Source: Folioceros fuciformis
Lineage: Eukaryota; Anthocerotophyta; Anthocerotopsida; Anthocerotales
NCBI GenBank assembly: GCA_049999805.1
Contig: JBNGIO010005634.1
Coordinates: 1 to 64,000 of the forward strand
Length of the DNA: 64,000 nucleotides
Reading direction: 5' to 3'
Shown here one piece after another: positions 1-13,120 of this stretch (positions within the stretch are counted from its first letter, which is position 1; every line of letters begins with the position of its first letter). The notes beneath the pieces are model-generated. The model saw only the letters and a program-made list of their open reading frames with translations. It searched no databases and was not told the DNA's origin. Both the position numbers and the translations under genes were made by a program.

Positions 1-596
1 ATCCAGATATGTTTATGAGAGTGTTCACACAGCGGAACAGAGAAACTGGTTACCGACATCTAGGCTAGTTCGAGAGCCGAAGGACTTCAGGAAGCTTTCC
101 GATTTGGTGCCTGGGCTTGCTGATTTTGGCTGTGCTGGGAGCGTGTAGGGAGCTTGGATTCAGAGGTGCATCTGAGACGTCATCCAATTTGACCTGCGGA
201 ATTTCGCTTGTGGGAAGAATTCTATCCAGTAATGTCCCGCCATATGCATTCCACTTTGCTGCTGGCTAAGTCAGTCGTGATCCGCAGGCGGGGGTCAGGC
301 CAGGAGCCGCCTTTCCATAGCTGGCGGTTGAGCAGGCGTAGGGGCGGAGTCTGGCAGTCCGGTGCCTTTCCTGGCTAAATTCGCACTACCGTGATTGTGG
401 CAGCGGGCCTGCACCTGGAGCGTTGCCGGGTAGAGGAATTGGAAGAGTTCTTTTCTCTGTCTTCAAGCAGGCGGATCGACAATTGGAAATGGATTCGGGT
501 CCTACCCGAGCGTCTGCTCAAGCTCCTCTGCACGGTGCTGTCTGGTAGCGCTAGCTTGCTGGAAACGTGTGTCCAGATTTTGTGAGACTTTTGCTC
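1..596. other. upstream region of the ASG2-like gene
   Basis: No supported coding sequence. It is the likely promoter and 5' UTR of the gene starting at 597. Short open frames on both strands show no recognisable family. Confidence 0.4.
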
Positions 597-3500
597 ATGA
601 GGCAACTACGGTCTCCGGATGGAAATATCTTCGGCCTCTTGGATGGCCGGTCCTTGGACTCCCACGAGGTATGCGCAATTTTGAGGTGGTGATGTTGCAA
701 TCTGGTGTCTTCCTACGGGGTGTTGGATCTGCGGGTGCAGCCGTTCACTTGAAGCAGAGTCCCTTCACTGTTTCCGGATTGTGATCGTGGGAAAATTGCT
801 CTGTTTGCGTGTTCAATGTAGCTGTATCGTATTCGCCTCTGTATGGATTACTTCTGTCTGACCTGGGTAAAAAAGGGCAAGCCTCTGCCGGTGCACGTGC
901 CCGACGGACTGGTGTGCACAAAGTGTCTGAGTTCGATTCTTAGGGGTCTTGTTTAAGGTCTCAGTTCTATGACTAGGGAGTCTCATTACTGTCATCCTGA
1001 GGTATTTGAAAGCCAGGGTGGAATGTGAGTTGAACAGTGGACTAATTCCGAGATTGTGTGTGTTGCAGTTGCCGTTCCCCCTCCTGGAACGCCACCCGAG
1101 GCGTGCTATGCAGACACACTCCTCTCTGGTGCAGCGGCTTGCCCTTGACAAGGTTATGGAGGTATAAGCTCGATATGCACCCACGGGTTGATGCTACCTG
1201 TTGAACCATCAACATAGCTCTTGTTCAGCTCGAAGATAGGGGATGCAATAGGCCAGAGGTTGAATGTTACTGGGGACAGTGCTTCGTGCGAGGGTGCTGT
1301 GAGAGGCTTACATCCCTCTTGCTGCTTCAGGGTCACCAAGGCTGTGTGAATGCTTTATCGTGGAATGCGAAAGGTTCGCTCCTTCTATCAGGCTCGGATG
1401 ACACGGTGGTGAGGATGCCCTGCATTAGCTGGTGTGCGTATGGGTTGGGAAGTTTGGGTTGCTGATCGTTGGACTCATGATGATCAAGTGCAACCTGGTC
1501 CTTGGTTTTGCAGGTGAACGTTTGGGACTATTCAACCAGGAAGCTAGTGCACAGCATACACACTGGCCATACTGCTAACATTTTTTGCACCAAGTTTATG
1601 CCAGAAACAGGGGATAGTGTCATTGTTTCAGGTGCTGGAGACAATGAGGTACAGAGCTGTTAGTGTAGTAGCCTAAATGTTGAACGAGACGGTTCTCAGT
1701 GTTGGACGAAAATTTTGAAAGTGCAAGCCAGAAGTTAAAGGTATTTTCCTTTTGCAGGTTCGTGTTCACAGAATCACTCGTTCCTCTGCACGACCAGGCT
1801 TAGACAACGTTGATCACAAGGATACCGCTTTGTTTCGCTGCCATTCACGGAGAGTTAAAAAACTTGCAGTACGCCTCTATGCCATTGCAATTCTTTCCCT
1901 AAGCTACCTCACATTAATCCACGTGCCTGGCACAACTTTTTGTAATGCCTCTTCTCACGGTTTTTCCTGCAGGTGGAAGACGGAAATCCACATGTGGTCT
2001 GGAGCGCCAGTGAAGATGCTACTCTTCGTCAACATGATTTGAGAGAGTGCAACTCATGTCCAAGTGGCAGTCATGAATGTCGAAATGTTCTCGTATGTAA
2101 TTGACTCTTCAGAGACAGCAAAGTTGATCTCTATGTGGTTTTCATCATGCGTCTGTTCTCCTGTCTGGGTGGCTAGCTTGATCTTCGAAATGGAGCGAAG
2201 AGGACACTTCTGAATGCCCCTAGACATCCGCTCGCTCTCAAAACTTGTGCTGTCAGTCCCACGCGACCTCATCATCTTCTTATTGGAGGCAGGTACTGGT
2301 ATTTTTGGTGCTTCACAGGTTAGGCAATGACGCGCCGCTGGTGATGATACATTATACTAAAGACACTCTGGTGTTATGTTTGTCAGTGATGCGTTTGCTC
2401 GATTGTATGACCGACGAATGCTGCTCCCCCCATCTTCAGATAGGCAAAACGCGAAGACACCTCCATGCGTGTGCTACTTTTGTCCTGCCCACCTTTCTGA
2501 CGATGTAAGTTCCCAGGATTCCTACACTTTCTGCAGGTGTGGAGAACTGTGACGTAGGTTGCAAGGTGAACTCGTTATCTCACGAATAATACCCGTACTG
2601 GGATGTGGGCAGAGTCGATCAAATTTACATTTGACTCATGTTACGTTCAGCCCCAATGGCGAGGAAGTTCTGCTGAGTTACAGTGGGGAGCACGTGTATC
2701 TCATGGCTGCAAATAGTGGTATGTGCTTGTGTAGAAATGTGCGTACTTTAAGACTTGCGTGTGGCATGTTTATGCAGTTGACAATCAATTTGAGTCATTT
2801 TTTGACCAGTCTGTAACCTTCCCCTCTTCTATATCCACTATGTGGCTTCTATGCAGCACAACATGATGCTGTGGTGTATACGGCAAGCGATCTTCCCAAA
2901 AGATCTCTGCTTTCGCCCCTTTCAAATGGCACCGGGGAAGCTGCTGCAGGTGTAGCTGGACTTGGCCGAAGGCGAGACTCTGCCTGGGTATGTTCTTCGG
3001 AGCCTATGTGGTCAACGCTTGACTCTGCATGACTTTAGTTTGGCTGCTTGTCGCTTCCAAGCATCCACAATGTAGACTATCGGGGATAATTGGAATCCTT
3101 TGCAAATTTTGTGGCGAGTATCTCTCGTCAGCATCTGATTTGTTCCACTTGCAGCTCAAGGAGTGCTGGGAGTTGTTTGAAGATGCACGACGAGCTATGC
3201 AAGTGGGGAGGCTTGGTAATTGCCTCTACGTAATAGAGGCTACCAGTGAGGTTATTGATGGTGGGGGCCCAGTTGTGGGTCCTGAGCTAAGACATAATTG
3301 TCTTTGCCTCAGGGCTACCGCGTTTTTGAAGGTTTGGCTTCGTTCTGCTCTGATTTGTGATCGAACCTAACTTGGAATGAGACCTGGCATGAGATTATTT
3401 CAAATGTCATTATGTATGCAGAGGGCTTGGAAGAACGATGTTCATATGACAATAAGAGATTCCGATGAGGCTCGAGCTATTATTCCAGATTCCGTTATAG

Positions 3501-5682
3501 CACATTATAATCTTTCAAAGGCATTTTCCCAGGTTAGTTGGTCCATGGTGTGTTTGTATATCAACAGGTAGTACCATATTTCCTAGAGCTAATACAATGG
3601 TAACGTTTTGTTGGTCCAGCTTCAAAAACCAACTGAGGCGTTGGAGTTCGCTTTACGGGCACATCAGCTAGATCCTTCAGACTCCGGATTAAATGACCTT
3701 GTGGCTCAGCTGCGATCGACAGTGCAAGCAGGTTGGTCGCTTCACTGTCTTGTGGTCATTTTAGCGCGACCCTACCCTGATGCTTTCATCAGACTGTGTG
3801 GTCATGAACTCGTCATTTCGTTGATATAGCCTGCTGATTTATGATGCTATGGCCATCTATGCTCCGGCACGGTGAGTGCTGCAGAGGAGGCTAGAAACGG
3901 GGAGAGTGATGGAAAATCAGACAGGAGGTCAAGCAGATCGCGGCCAAGGAGAGATCGTTACTTTCGACCAATCTCAGGGGACAGTGAAAGGGTCACGGAC
4001 AATACAGAAGAGCTGGATATTGACGAAGAAAGTGATATGGAGATGGAAATGGAAATTGAGATGTCGGTTGATATTGATCAAAATAGGAATCGTAATGGAG
4101 GTCGGGCTGGTCCAAGCGTGAATCTGCGATTGAAGCAAACGAGGAGGGCGCCCACTCCATCATCAGTGACAGATGTATTGGACAACACTTCATTTCCGGT
4201 GTGTGAAACCAAATTAGTTGCCATGGGAGTGTTCTGAAGAGTTAACATCTTGTTCTCATCTTCCAATTGCTGATGTGCATCTCTCTCTATTCACATTTGC
4301 CAGGATGAAGTTGTTGTTGACATGCGGCAGCGATATGTTGGACACTGCAACACGGGCACTGATATAAAGCAGGCAAGCTTCCTCGGTGAACGGGGTAGGT
4401 ATTTGCTTTTTGCTAGTGTCCATTATCTTCAATTGTCTGCAATGACGGATGCTGTACATTTTATGGCAGGAGAATTCATTGGCAGTGGCAGTGATGGCGG
4501 GCGGTGGTTTATTTGGCAGAAACGAACTGGCAGACTGGTAAAGGTGCTTACAGGAGATGAGCATGGTAAGCGGAGCTGACTCACGTTGGAGACCTTAGGA
4601 GGGTGTTGGAACATTTTCAACTTGCAAGTTCTGACGTAATTTTCGCTTGTATGCTATGTGCAGTTGTTAACTGTGTCCAGTCCCATCCTTTGGATTGTGC
4701 AATTGCAACAAGCGGCATTGACAGCACTATAAAGGTGAGTGATGGATCATTCACAAGGTTGGCTGTTCTCCTTGTTGAGTGGGGATGACGTCATGAGCTT
4801 CTCGCTTTGTGTGTGCAGCTTTGGACTCCCTGTGCAGAAGAGGCATCCATGGTAGCAGGTGGTGTTGCAGATCCAGAGATAGCCGATGTGCCCGAGCTTA
4901 TGGCTGAAAATCAGCGGCAAATGAAGCATTCCGGAGAATTGACAATGTTGTAAGTGCACAACAGTGTGAAGTCTTTTCATATTACTTGTTCACTGAGGTC
5001 TTGAGAGCTGGATCCTGCCTTTTTGTTGCGAACGATTGCAAAGTTTGGATAGACTGTCATCCTTGAAGTTCATGGGAAGATCACCCTAAGGTCATCAGAG
5101 ATATGTCGCCAATGAACTGTGGGTATCTGAATTTCTGTCACAATAGGGTTCTTTGATCTAAACCGTCGCCTGTTCAAAGAGAGAATCCTGAAGGTGATGT
5201 TTTCTTCCTGCCAAAGCCATTCCCAATGCTTGACATATCTGGAAAACGCTTTAACACCTTTTGACGAGCGATTGTAACTCCAATCCTGTACCGCTAGGAG
5301 ATGGAATACGCTACTTGTACTATGGTGCTTTTGCGACCTTGCAATTGGCATGGTCTGCAGGTAAAGCATGCATGCTGTGATGGGAAGTATTCCTTTTACT
5401 AAATAGTTTGTCCTTCTGCGAAAAAACTTGTGTCACATGAGGGATGGCTTGTTCACTATGACCTTGAATAGTTAGGGGGTTGAAGAGGGTCCCCTTTGCG
5501 TGCAAGAAATTTAGGTGCTCCTGTCTCAATAACACAGAGCACTGTGTTACTGCAACCGGCAATGCAATTCTGCTGAGATAAATGTTCTCCTATTTTGCAG
5601 GCCGCTGGAACTGCTCCAGCGATTCAGGGTGCAGAATGGTCTTGAAGGAGGGGGGCACCCTTTTGAATGCACTCCAAGCTGA
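597..5682 (+). CDS. ASG2: ASG2/WDTC1-type WD40-TPR protein (DDB1-CUL4 associated factor)
   Basis: Nineteen exons assemble in frame to 754 aa, close to the plant family length: 597-668, 1069-1161, 1331-1408, 1514-1648, 1758-1868, 1973-2092, 2177-2292, 2387-2504, 2613-2718, 2857-2987, 3155-3331, 3422-3532, 3620-3731, 3885-4198, 4304-4394, 4470-4565, 4664-4734, 4819-4949, 5601-5682. Order: N-terminal WD40 repeats (GHQGCVNALSWN, GHTANIFCTKF, CHSRRVKKLAV), a TPR block (exons 11-13), an acidic and basic linker, then two C-terminal WD40 repeats (GRWFIWQKRTGRLVKVL, SGIDSTIKLW). The family acts as substrate receptor of CUL4-DDB1 ubiquitin ligases; Arabidopsis ASG2 affects germination and ABA response and is farnesylated. 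The last four residues are C-T-P-S, a CaaX box. The start at 597 is chosen because the exon encodes the conserved DGNIFGLLDGR-like leader. The last intron (about 650 bp) is the only long one apart from the first. Confidence 0.93.
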
Positions 5683-5940
5683 GAGCACCAGGTGAGAAGG
5701 TAGATTATTCGTGTAAACTTGTACGAGAATTTCTGAAAGACGCGACACCAGCTGAGGTTCTGGTAGCGTAATGACATGTCAATGCTGATACTTTTCATCT
5801 TGTAGCGTTTACTGGAGTTACACTGATGTACAGTAATTGGTACCGGATTTAGACTTGTTTTAGGACTTGCAATCCTTTGTACAATAGACTTTTGGATTTA
5901 TCGATCATGTGGTTCTACCGTGTATTGGCATAGCTTGCAA
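5683..5940. other. 3' flank of the ASG2-like gene
   Basis: Likely 3' UTR and terminator. No coding feature is recognised. Confidence 0.4.
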
Positions 5941-5941
5941 T

Positions 5942-6150
5942 AGCAGTGCCATGTCACGTGGGCTATGCCAGTGAACTAGCAGTGCCATGTCATGTGGGCT
6001 ACACCAGTGAACTAGCAGTGCCATGTCACGTCTACGCCAGTGAACTAGCAGTGCCATGTCATGTGGGCTACACCAGTGAACTAGCAGTGCCATGTCATGT
6101 GGGCTACACCAGTGAACTAGCAGTGCCATGTCATGTGGGCTACACCCAGT
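5942..6150. repeat. 36-bp tandem repeat, about six copies
   Basis: Copies of a unit built on AGCAGTGCCATGTCA plus a GTGGGCTA-CCAGTGAACT part run head to tail. One copy has lost a few bases (near 6030). The open frames here on both strands are a by-product of the unit being a multiple of three. Confidence 0.85.
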
Positions 6151-6297
6151 GTATGACATGGCACTGCTATTCCCATCCAAAAACGCAGTAAGCTTCTCGG
6201 GGCTTTCGTTAAGACACTCTTGCATGAACAAAATTTTCATCCGAATAACTAGAAGCTCACATATTAGATAACTACAACAGCTTTCGTTTCTCCGCAA

Positions 6298-7658
<1,361 letters not shown>

Positions 7659-7696
7659 CACAAAGTAGGTGTCCCGATCGGGACACCTACTTTGTG
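7659..7696. repeat. perfect 38-bp palindrome
   Basis: Two 19-base arms (starting CACAAAGTAGGTGTCCCGA) meet with no spacer at 7677/7678 and match completely. A decayed part copy (CACACCTACTTTATG) follows at about 7708. This could be the junction or tip of a foldback element. Confidence 0.9.
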
Positions 7697-7739
7697 CCCT
7701 AGATCGGCACACCTACTTTATGCCCTACGACCAAAGCGG

Positions 7740-7960
7740 GCTGACGTCCAAAAATGTTTGGACCATATACCACCGCAGCAAACGTCCAAAAATGTTTGGA
7801 CCATATACCACCGCAGCAAAGTGGGCACACCTCTGACGTCCAAAAATATTTGGACCATATACCACCGCACTAAAGTTTGTGTGAAAGCCAAGCCTGTTTG
7901 GACCATATACCACCGCAGTAGAGTTTGTGTGAAAGCTACAATAAAGTTAGTGTGAAAGCC
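7740..7960. repeat. tandem repeat of a TTTGGACCATATACCACCGC unit
   Basis: Four to five units of roughly 35-60 bp share CCAAAAATGTTTGG and ACCATATACCACCGCA. A second short motif (AAGTTTGTGTGAAAGC) appears in the last two to three units. Non-coding minisatellite. Confidence 0.8.
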
Positions 7961-8760
7961 AGCCTGTTTGGGCCGTATCGATATTCCATAGACTAGTCAG
8001 GTAAATTTGTAAGTATCAATTAGGTGATCGACTAAGGCTTGTAGATAACCTCTTTGAGAGGTTGTCATTTTAGTTTGAGCATATGTATATATATTTACAG
8101 TAAATTTAAGATATTAAGTTCGATGAAGACTTATTTGGCTACCTACTCAATAACCAGCAGCTCATTAAGTTTCTCCATCCATAAATGCTTTCTAACATTA
8201 GCTTTAAGCCTCTAATCCTTAAATGTCCTGCAAATTGACCTCAACTAGCTCATTGCTAGCACTGGGATCCTTGTCGTCCACCCATTGTCTAAGAAAAAAG
8301 TCTTCTCAAACTTCAAGTATAGTATGCAGTACCTATATGCGTTTTAAACTCCGCCGCATGCTACCAAATGCGTAAGCGTAAGCCCACGAAGCATTTACTT
8401 TATGGCTAGTCTGTACCCCCTATTTTTGTGTGATGTTCTTGCACCAGGTAAGAGACCCCAAACCCGTCATCCTCAAATCCGTTCCTACGAGCTATCAATT
8501 TGAACCCGATGGCAAGCTGTAAACATCATGGACCACGTGCAGGTTCAACAGGTTCCTTGGACCTCCGAGGTGTTCAGGGACACAAGCTTAAACTATCGAA
8601 ACTTTTAATTCAGCTTGTTTGAAGCATCCGTAGACTAGTAGGTCCCGACGTAAACTGCAGACTAAAGAACATTGTGCCCCCACACGTTAAGGGGAGTGCA
8701 ATTATGAAGCCCCCTTCCAAGCTGGGCCAGCTTCTGTTTCACGTGGCAGCTCAGCAATGC
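7961..8760. other. intergenic DNA without a recognised feature
   Basis: Eight hundred bases with no supported open frame or RNA gene on either strand. The right-hand part is presumably the 3' UTR of the clpP4-type gene. Confidence 0.4.
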
Positions 8761-8762
8761 TC

Positions 8763-9815
8763 TTAGAAGATTTCGTCATCAGGTATGACAGGGATGAGAA
8801 ACCTGCGTGGATCCTTCTCAGCATCAGCGTAATCCGGTCTAGGCTTCACTCTCTCCACATTCGGAGCAAGGGGGATGATGGCATCCTTGTCGATGACACC
8901 ATCGATCAATCCATACTCCATGGCCTCCACCGGGGACATGTAACGGTCCCTGTCAATATCTTTCTCCACCTGCTTGTATGGCCGACCTGTGATCTCTGAG
9001 ACGATGCGGATAATATTGCTCTTGTGATACATAATTTCCTTGGCTTGAATCTCCACATCGATGGCCTGGCCACTGGCACCTCCCATGGGCTGGTGCATCA
9101 TGATCCGGGCGTTGGGCATGGCAAAGCGCTTGCCCTTGGACCCGCCTGCCAACACAAGGGCAGCCGTAGATGCAGCCAGCCCGAAGGCGATGGTGGAAAC
9201 TTCAGCCCGACATAATTGGATAGCGTCGTATATCCCCATAGCAGCACTGCACAGCGAGCCACAGCCACAGTGCAAGTTACGTCACAGGGCCCGCCTGGCT
9301 AAACCATTGAATCCACATCCCATCCCGAAATTCTTCCACAATTGCCCGCAAGCACCTCATCCGACCTAACCCTAGGCAAGTTAGCAGTCGCAATACTGAG
9401 GCACGACGACTCGGTACCTGATCGACCCGCCGGGGCAGTTCACGAACAGCCGAATCGGCTTCTTGGGATCCATAGCATCCAGGAGCAAGAGCTGGCTAAC
9501 GATGGCGTCCGCTACAAAGTCGTCCATCTGGTGGCCCAGAAACACAATGCGTTGCTTAAGAAGCAGGCCCATGACGTCCGCCTCAGCCGAGCGCTGCGCC
9601 TGGGCAGGGGCCTGAGTCGCCACTATCCTCGCCGCAACCTGCACTCCAGCCCGCTTGAAACCCTTCCTCCATTGCCCCACCTGCCGGGGAGTCTTGAGCG
9701 GCAGAAATGCAGGAGAGCGCGAAGAGGAAGGCGCGCAGCAGGAAGTGGAGGGCAAGTCCCCTGAGTGAAGGCGACACAGGGCACTGCCTGCTGCCGCCAT
9801 TGCTGATGCTGCCAT
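8763..9815 (-). CDS. CLPP4: plastid Clp protease proteolytic subunit ClpP4, nuclear-encoded
   Basis: Two exons (9815-9418 and 9246-8763, minus strand) give 293 aa, the usual ClpP4 length. Residues 1 to about 65 are a Ser/Ala/Arg-rich transit peptide. The mature part starts near the conserved [21 protein letters not shown]. The serine-protease triad is present: Ser in GLAASTAAL, His in [10 protein letters not shown] and Asp in [10 protein letters not shown]. The C-terminus (VIPDDEIF) matches the ClpP4 type (IPDDEIY in Arabidopsis). The protein belongs to the heteromeric ClpP/R tetradecamer of the stroma. The transit peptide contains a block almost identical to that of the RIBA gene 8.5 kb away (see findings). 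Confidence 0.93.
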
Positions 9816-10264
9816 TCCCTTACGATCCCCACAGCCTGTGCTCGCGGCTCAGCAGCCAACGCTAGGAACACACATTGGTCTAGCCGTCTTTCAGCTTAAG
9901 CCGGCCGACATATCTTCACGCCTACTCTAGCTTTACATAAGTGTATGTTGAGTAGGCACGTAGTCATCTTGGTACATAATGTACGTATATGAAAGAAAGA
10001 GAAACTCGAGGTAAATTTGCGGAAGAAATGCACGGTGAGAAGAGACAGAAGCACCACGAGCCACACAGGAGACTGCAATGGATTCATGTAAAGGAATACC
10101 TGAAAAGGAATTTGATGTTATTAATTTACATTTTTTTGATAAATCCACGTTCCGGGCGCGACTGCCCATGTCTACAGGATACTTCCGTCTGTCATGGAAT
10201 AGCTTTCTTGTTCCCTCTTCTTACTCCCTTGCCATCAATGGCTCCTTGCCATCTCGACATCTTC
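9816..10264. other. intergenic region between CLPP4 and PPR gene 1
   Basis: Holds the CLPP4 promoter side and the 3' end of the minus-strand PPR gene. No further gene is seen. Confidence 0.4.
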
Positions 10265-13120
10265 TCATCGAAACACTTGAGCAAACTTCTCGCTTTGGGG
10301 AGCAAGAAAGCTGTTTCGGCTTTGCACACAGACCTTCGTTGTTTGAGGATGGTTCAAAGTATCTTGCACTGCAAAAGTATGGACCAGCCCATCCATGTCT
10401 GTCCACCAGCTCTGGCCCGGCTGCTTCCGGGCCCCGGCTCGTCTTCTCCTTACCTGCATCTCCTGGGCTTGCTCCCACATCTGGGCACCGGTGTAGATGT
10501 TGGCCATGAGAACATAGGCTGCAGCATCTTGTTCGTCCAGCCTCACTGCTTCATTGAAAGCATGGCGTCCCACCTCCACGTTGCTCCACTTTTGACAAGC
10601 ACCCAACAGAGTGTGCCACACTACTGCATCCTGAGACTGCACGGGCATTGTTCTGGCCACCGCCAGCGCCTCTTGAACTTGGCCTGCACGACCAAGGAGG
10701 TCCACCATGCACGAGTAGTGCTCTGCTGTGGGAGTAATGCCATGCTCCCTGCTCATAACCTCGAATTGCTCTTGCCCTTTAGTCACCAGACCTGTGTGAG
10801 TGCATACGCTTAGTATACTGATGAATGTGATACTGTCTGGCTGTACGCCGTCCTCTCTCATTCTGTCTACCAAGTCGAAGACCACTTCACTGTTCCCTTG
10901 GCGGCTGTATCCTGCAATCAGTGCATTCCAAGGGACAATGTCAGGTTTCCAGGGCAACGCGTGGAACACCTGCTGTGCATCAACCATGCTCCCGCACCTT
11001 GCGTACATGTTTATCAAACTGACGGCTACAAACATGTCCGTTTGCAGCCCTTGTTCAACAATCTCTGTGTGAATATGCCTTCCTGCGTGTAACGCTGCTA
11101 CGTTTGCACATGCCTGCAGGAGGCACAGGAATGTTACAGAGTTGGGTTGAATACTACCATCTTCTCTCATGCCTTTGTAAAGATGGAGGGCTTCCTCAGC
11201 CATCCCCTCCTGGCAATACCCTGCTATCAGAGTGGTCCATGTCACCACATTTTTTTTAGGAACTCTGTCAAACATGCTTCGAGCATGCCGTATGCTGCCG
11301 CATTTTGCATACATGTCTATCAAACTGTTTGCTATAGACACATTATCTTGGAGGCCTTGCACTTCAACCTGAGCATGCAGCTGCTTTCCCACGTCCATAG
11401 CCCCGACACCCACAGCAGCACATGCCTGCAGGGTGCACACAAGCGTCACAGGATCTGGTACGACAACAGCTTCTTGCTGCATTGCAGAATAGAGAAGAAG
11501 GGCTTCCTGGCCCATTCCCTGCTGGGAATACCCAGCTATCATTGAGTTCCAGGTCACAATATCTTTGTGACAAACTCTATCAAAAACAGTGCGACCATGT
11601 TCCAGGCTGCCACACTTTGCGTACATGTTTATCAGATTATTGACTACAGTCACGTCAGATTGAAAGCCCCGTTCTTCAAGATAAGCATGAAGCTTCTTTC
11701 CCCTCTCTAGAGCTTTGATACCCACACTTGCACATGCCTGTAGGAGGCACACGAATGTCACAGCGTTTGGTTCAGCAGTACCTTCCTGTTGCATTAAGGT
11801 AAAGAGATGAAGGGCTTCCTCACCCATGCCCTGTTCGGAATATCCTGCGATCAGAGTTGTCCATGTGACGACATCCTTCTCAGAAAGGCCATCAAACACA
11901 CACTGGGCATCCTCTAACCTGTCACACTTTGAGTACATGTTCACTAGATTATTACCTATAGCTACATCAACTTGAAGGCCCTGTTCCTCTATCTGTGCAT
12001 GAAGCTGCTTTCCCGTCTCCAAAGCCAAGGCACCAACACTCGCACATGCCTGCAGGAGGCACACAAACGTGATAGAATCAGGTGAAGTGATGCCTTCTTC
12101 TTGCATAGCACAGTAGACAAGAAGAGCTTCCTCACCCATGCCCTGCTGGGAATATCCTGCAATCATGGCATTCCACGTCACGACATCCTTTGCACGCAGT
12201 CCATCGAACAGGCTCTTAGCATCATCAACGCTGCCACATTTCACATACATGTTTACCAGGCTGCACCCCACAACCACATCGACTTGCAGTCCCTGTTCTT
12301 CAATCTGTGCATGAAGCTGCTTCCCATTCCCCAAAGCGGAGACACCCACACTCACGCATGCTTGCAGGAGACATACAAATGTTACCACATCGGGTGGATG
12401 AATACCTTGTTTCTGCATATCACTGTGAAGACATAGGGCTTCCTGGCCCATGCCGCATTTAGCATACATGTCCACCAAGCAACTACAAAGAAACAAGTCA
12501 GGCGGAAGCCCACTGGCGAGAACATCAGCATGAACCTGCTGGCCACTTTTCAAGTCTGCTTCGCTTGCACAAGCCTGCAGAGCTGCCACAAACACGTGGC
12601 CATCTGGCTGCACACTTGACCTCCGCATCTGATGATACAATTCTATGGCCCCCTTGGCTCGTCCATGTTGAACATGCGCAGAGATTATGGAAGACCACAT
12701 GAACGCATCTGGTTCGGTCACCACAGTGAACACGTCCATCGCTTCTTCCAACCTCGAATGAGAAGCATACATCCGTAGGATGTGGTTGCACAGGAACGCG
12801 TCCGACTCGTACCCTCTCTTGACAGCGAGAGCATGAACACGGCGACCCAGAATCAGATCCTTCTTCAGCATACACAGCTTTACGACACTGAAGACTAGAG
12901 ACTTGGACATAGCAGAATGCGTCTGTACGAGAACTTCTAGAACCTCTACGGCCCTTGTCAGCTCCCCCTGCTGACATAGCTTGCTCCCTGTTTCAGCAGT
13001 CACGCTCACTTCGTGTCCTGCATATCCCTGAGTACAGAACTGCTGTTGCCACAAGATGCCCTGTCGCCTTCTCTGTGAATGAAGTGCAACGACCAAGGCA
13101 CCCATAGTTCGCCAAATCAT
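10265..13120 (-). CDS. PLS-class PPR protein with truncated C-terminal DYW domain
   Basis: Intronless, 951 aa from the first ATG (13120). Upstream in-frame sequence has no ATG. The protein is a run of P, L1, L2, S and SS-type pentatricopeptide repeats from about residue 60 to 800 (recurring NMYAKCGSLEDA, KDVVTWN.MIAGYSQQGMG, LQACASVG), followed by E1/E2-like motifs (HSCMVDLLGRAG-type, WHTLLGAC, YVLMANIY). Such proteins bind organelle RNA one base per repeat and usually specify C-to-U editing sites. The C-terminus ends APQSEKFAQVFR, the place where DYW proteins have H-S-E-K-L-A; the catalytic His is Gln and the rest of the deaminase domain is absent. One repeat near 12450 is shortened in frame by about 31 residues. 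It could work with a separate DYW protein, or be decaying. Confidence 0.88.
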   Translation of the reverse strand: MIWRTMGALVVALHSQRRRQGILWQQQFCTQGYAGHEVSVTAETGSKLCQQGELTRAVEVLEVLVQTHSAMSKSLVFSVVKLCMLKKDLILGRRVHALAVKRGYESDAFLCNHILRMYASHSRLEEAMDVFTVVTEPDAFMWSSIISAHVQHGRAKGAIELYHQMRRSSVQPDGHVFVAALQACASEADLKSGQQVHADVLASGLPPDLFLCSCLVDMYAKCGMGQEALCLHSDMQKQGIHPPDVVTFVCLLQACVSVGVSALGNGKQLHAQIEEQGLQVDVVVGCSLVNMYVKCGSVDDAKSLFDGLRAKDVVTWNAMIAGYSQQGMGEEALLVYCAMQEEGITSPDSITFVCLLQACASVGALALETGKQLHAQIEEQGLQVDVAIGNNLVNMYSKCDRLEDAQCVFDGLSEKDVVTWTTLIAGYSEQGMGEEALHLFTLMQQEGTAEPNAVTFVCLLQACASVGIKALERGKKLHAYLEERGFQSDVTVVNNLINMYAKCGSLEHGRTVFDRVCHKDIVTWNSMIAGYSQQGMGQEALLLYSAMQQEAVVVPDPVTLVCTLQACAAVGVGAMDVGKQLHAQVEVQGLQDNVSIANSLIDMYAKCGSIRHARSMFDRVPKKNVVTWTTLIAGYCQEGMAEEALHLYKGMREDGSIQPNSVTFLCLLQACANVAALHAGRHIHTEIVEQGLQTDMFVAVSLINMYARCGSMVDAQQVFHALPWKPDIVPWNALIAGYSRQGNSEVVFDLVDRMREDGVQPDSITFISILSVCTHTGLVTKGQEQFEVMSREHGITPTAEHYSCMVDLLGRAGQVQEALAVARTMPVQSQDAVVWHTLLGACQKWSNVEVGRHAFNEAVRLDEQDAAAYVLMANIYTGAQMWEQAQEMQVRRRRAGARKQPGQSWWTDMDGLVHTFAVQDTLNHPQTTKVCVQSRNSFLAPQSEKFAQVFR

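Noticed and set aside
5905-6297. Repetitive protein (HDMALLVHW-like units)
   Set aside because: Produced by a 36-bp tandem repeat in three frames; no start context or family.
7740-7960. CRISPR-like array
   Set aside because: Units are contiguous, unevenly spaced and without unique spacers; eukaryotic minisatellite.
9989-10813. 274-codon plus-strand frame
   Set aside because: It is the antisense of the PPR gene; its text mirrors the repeat composition and matches no family.
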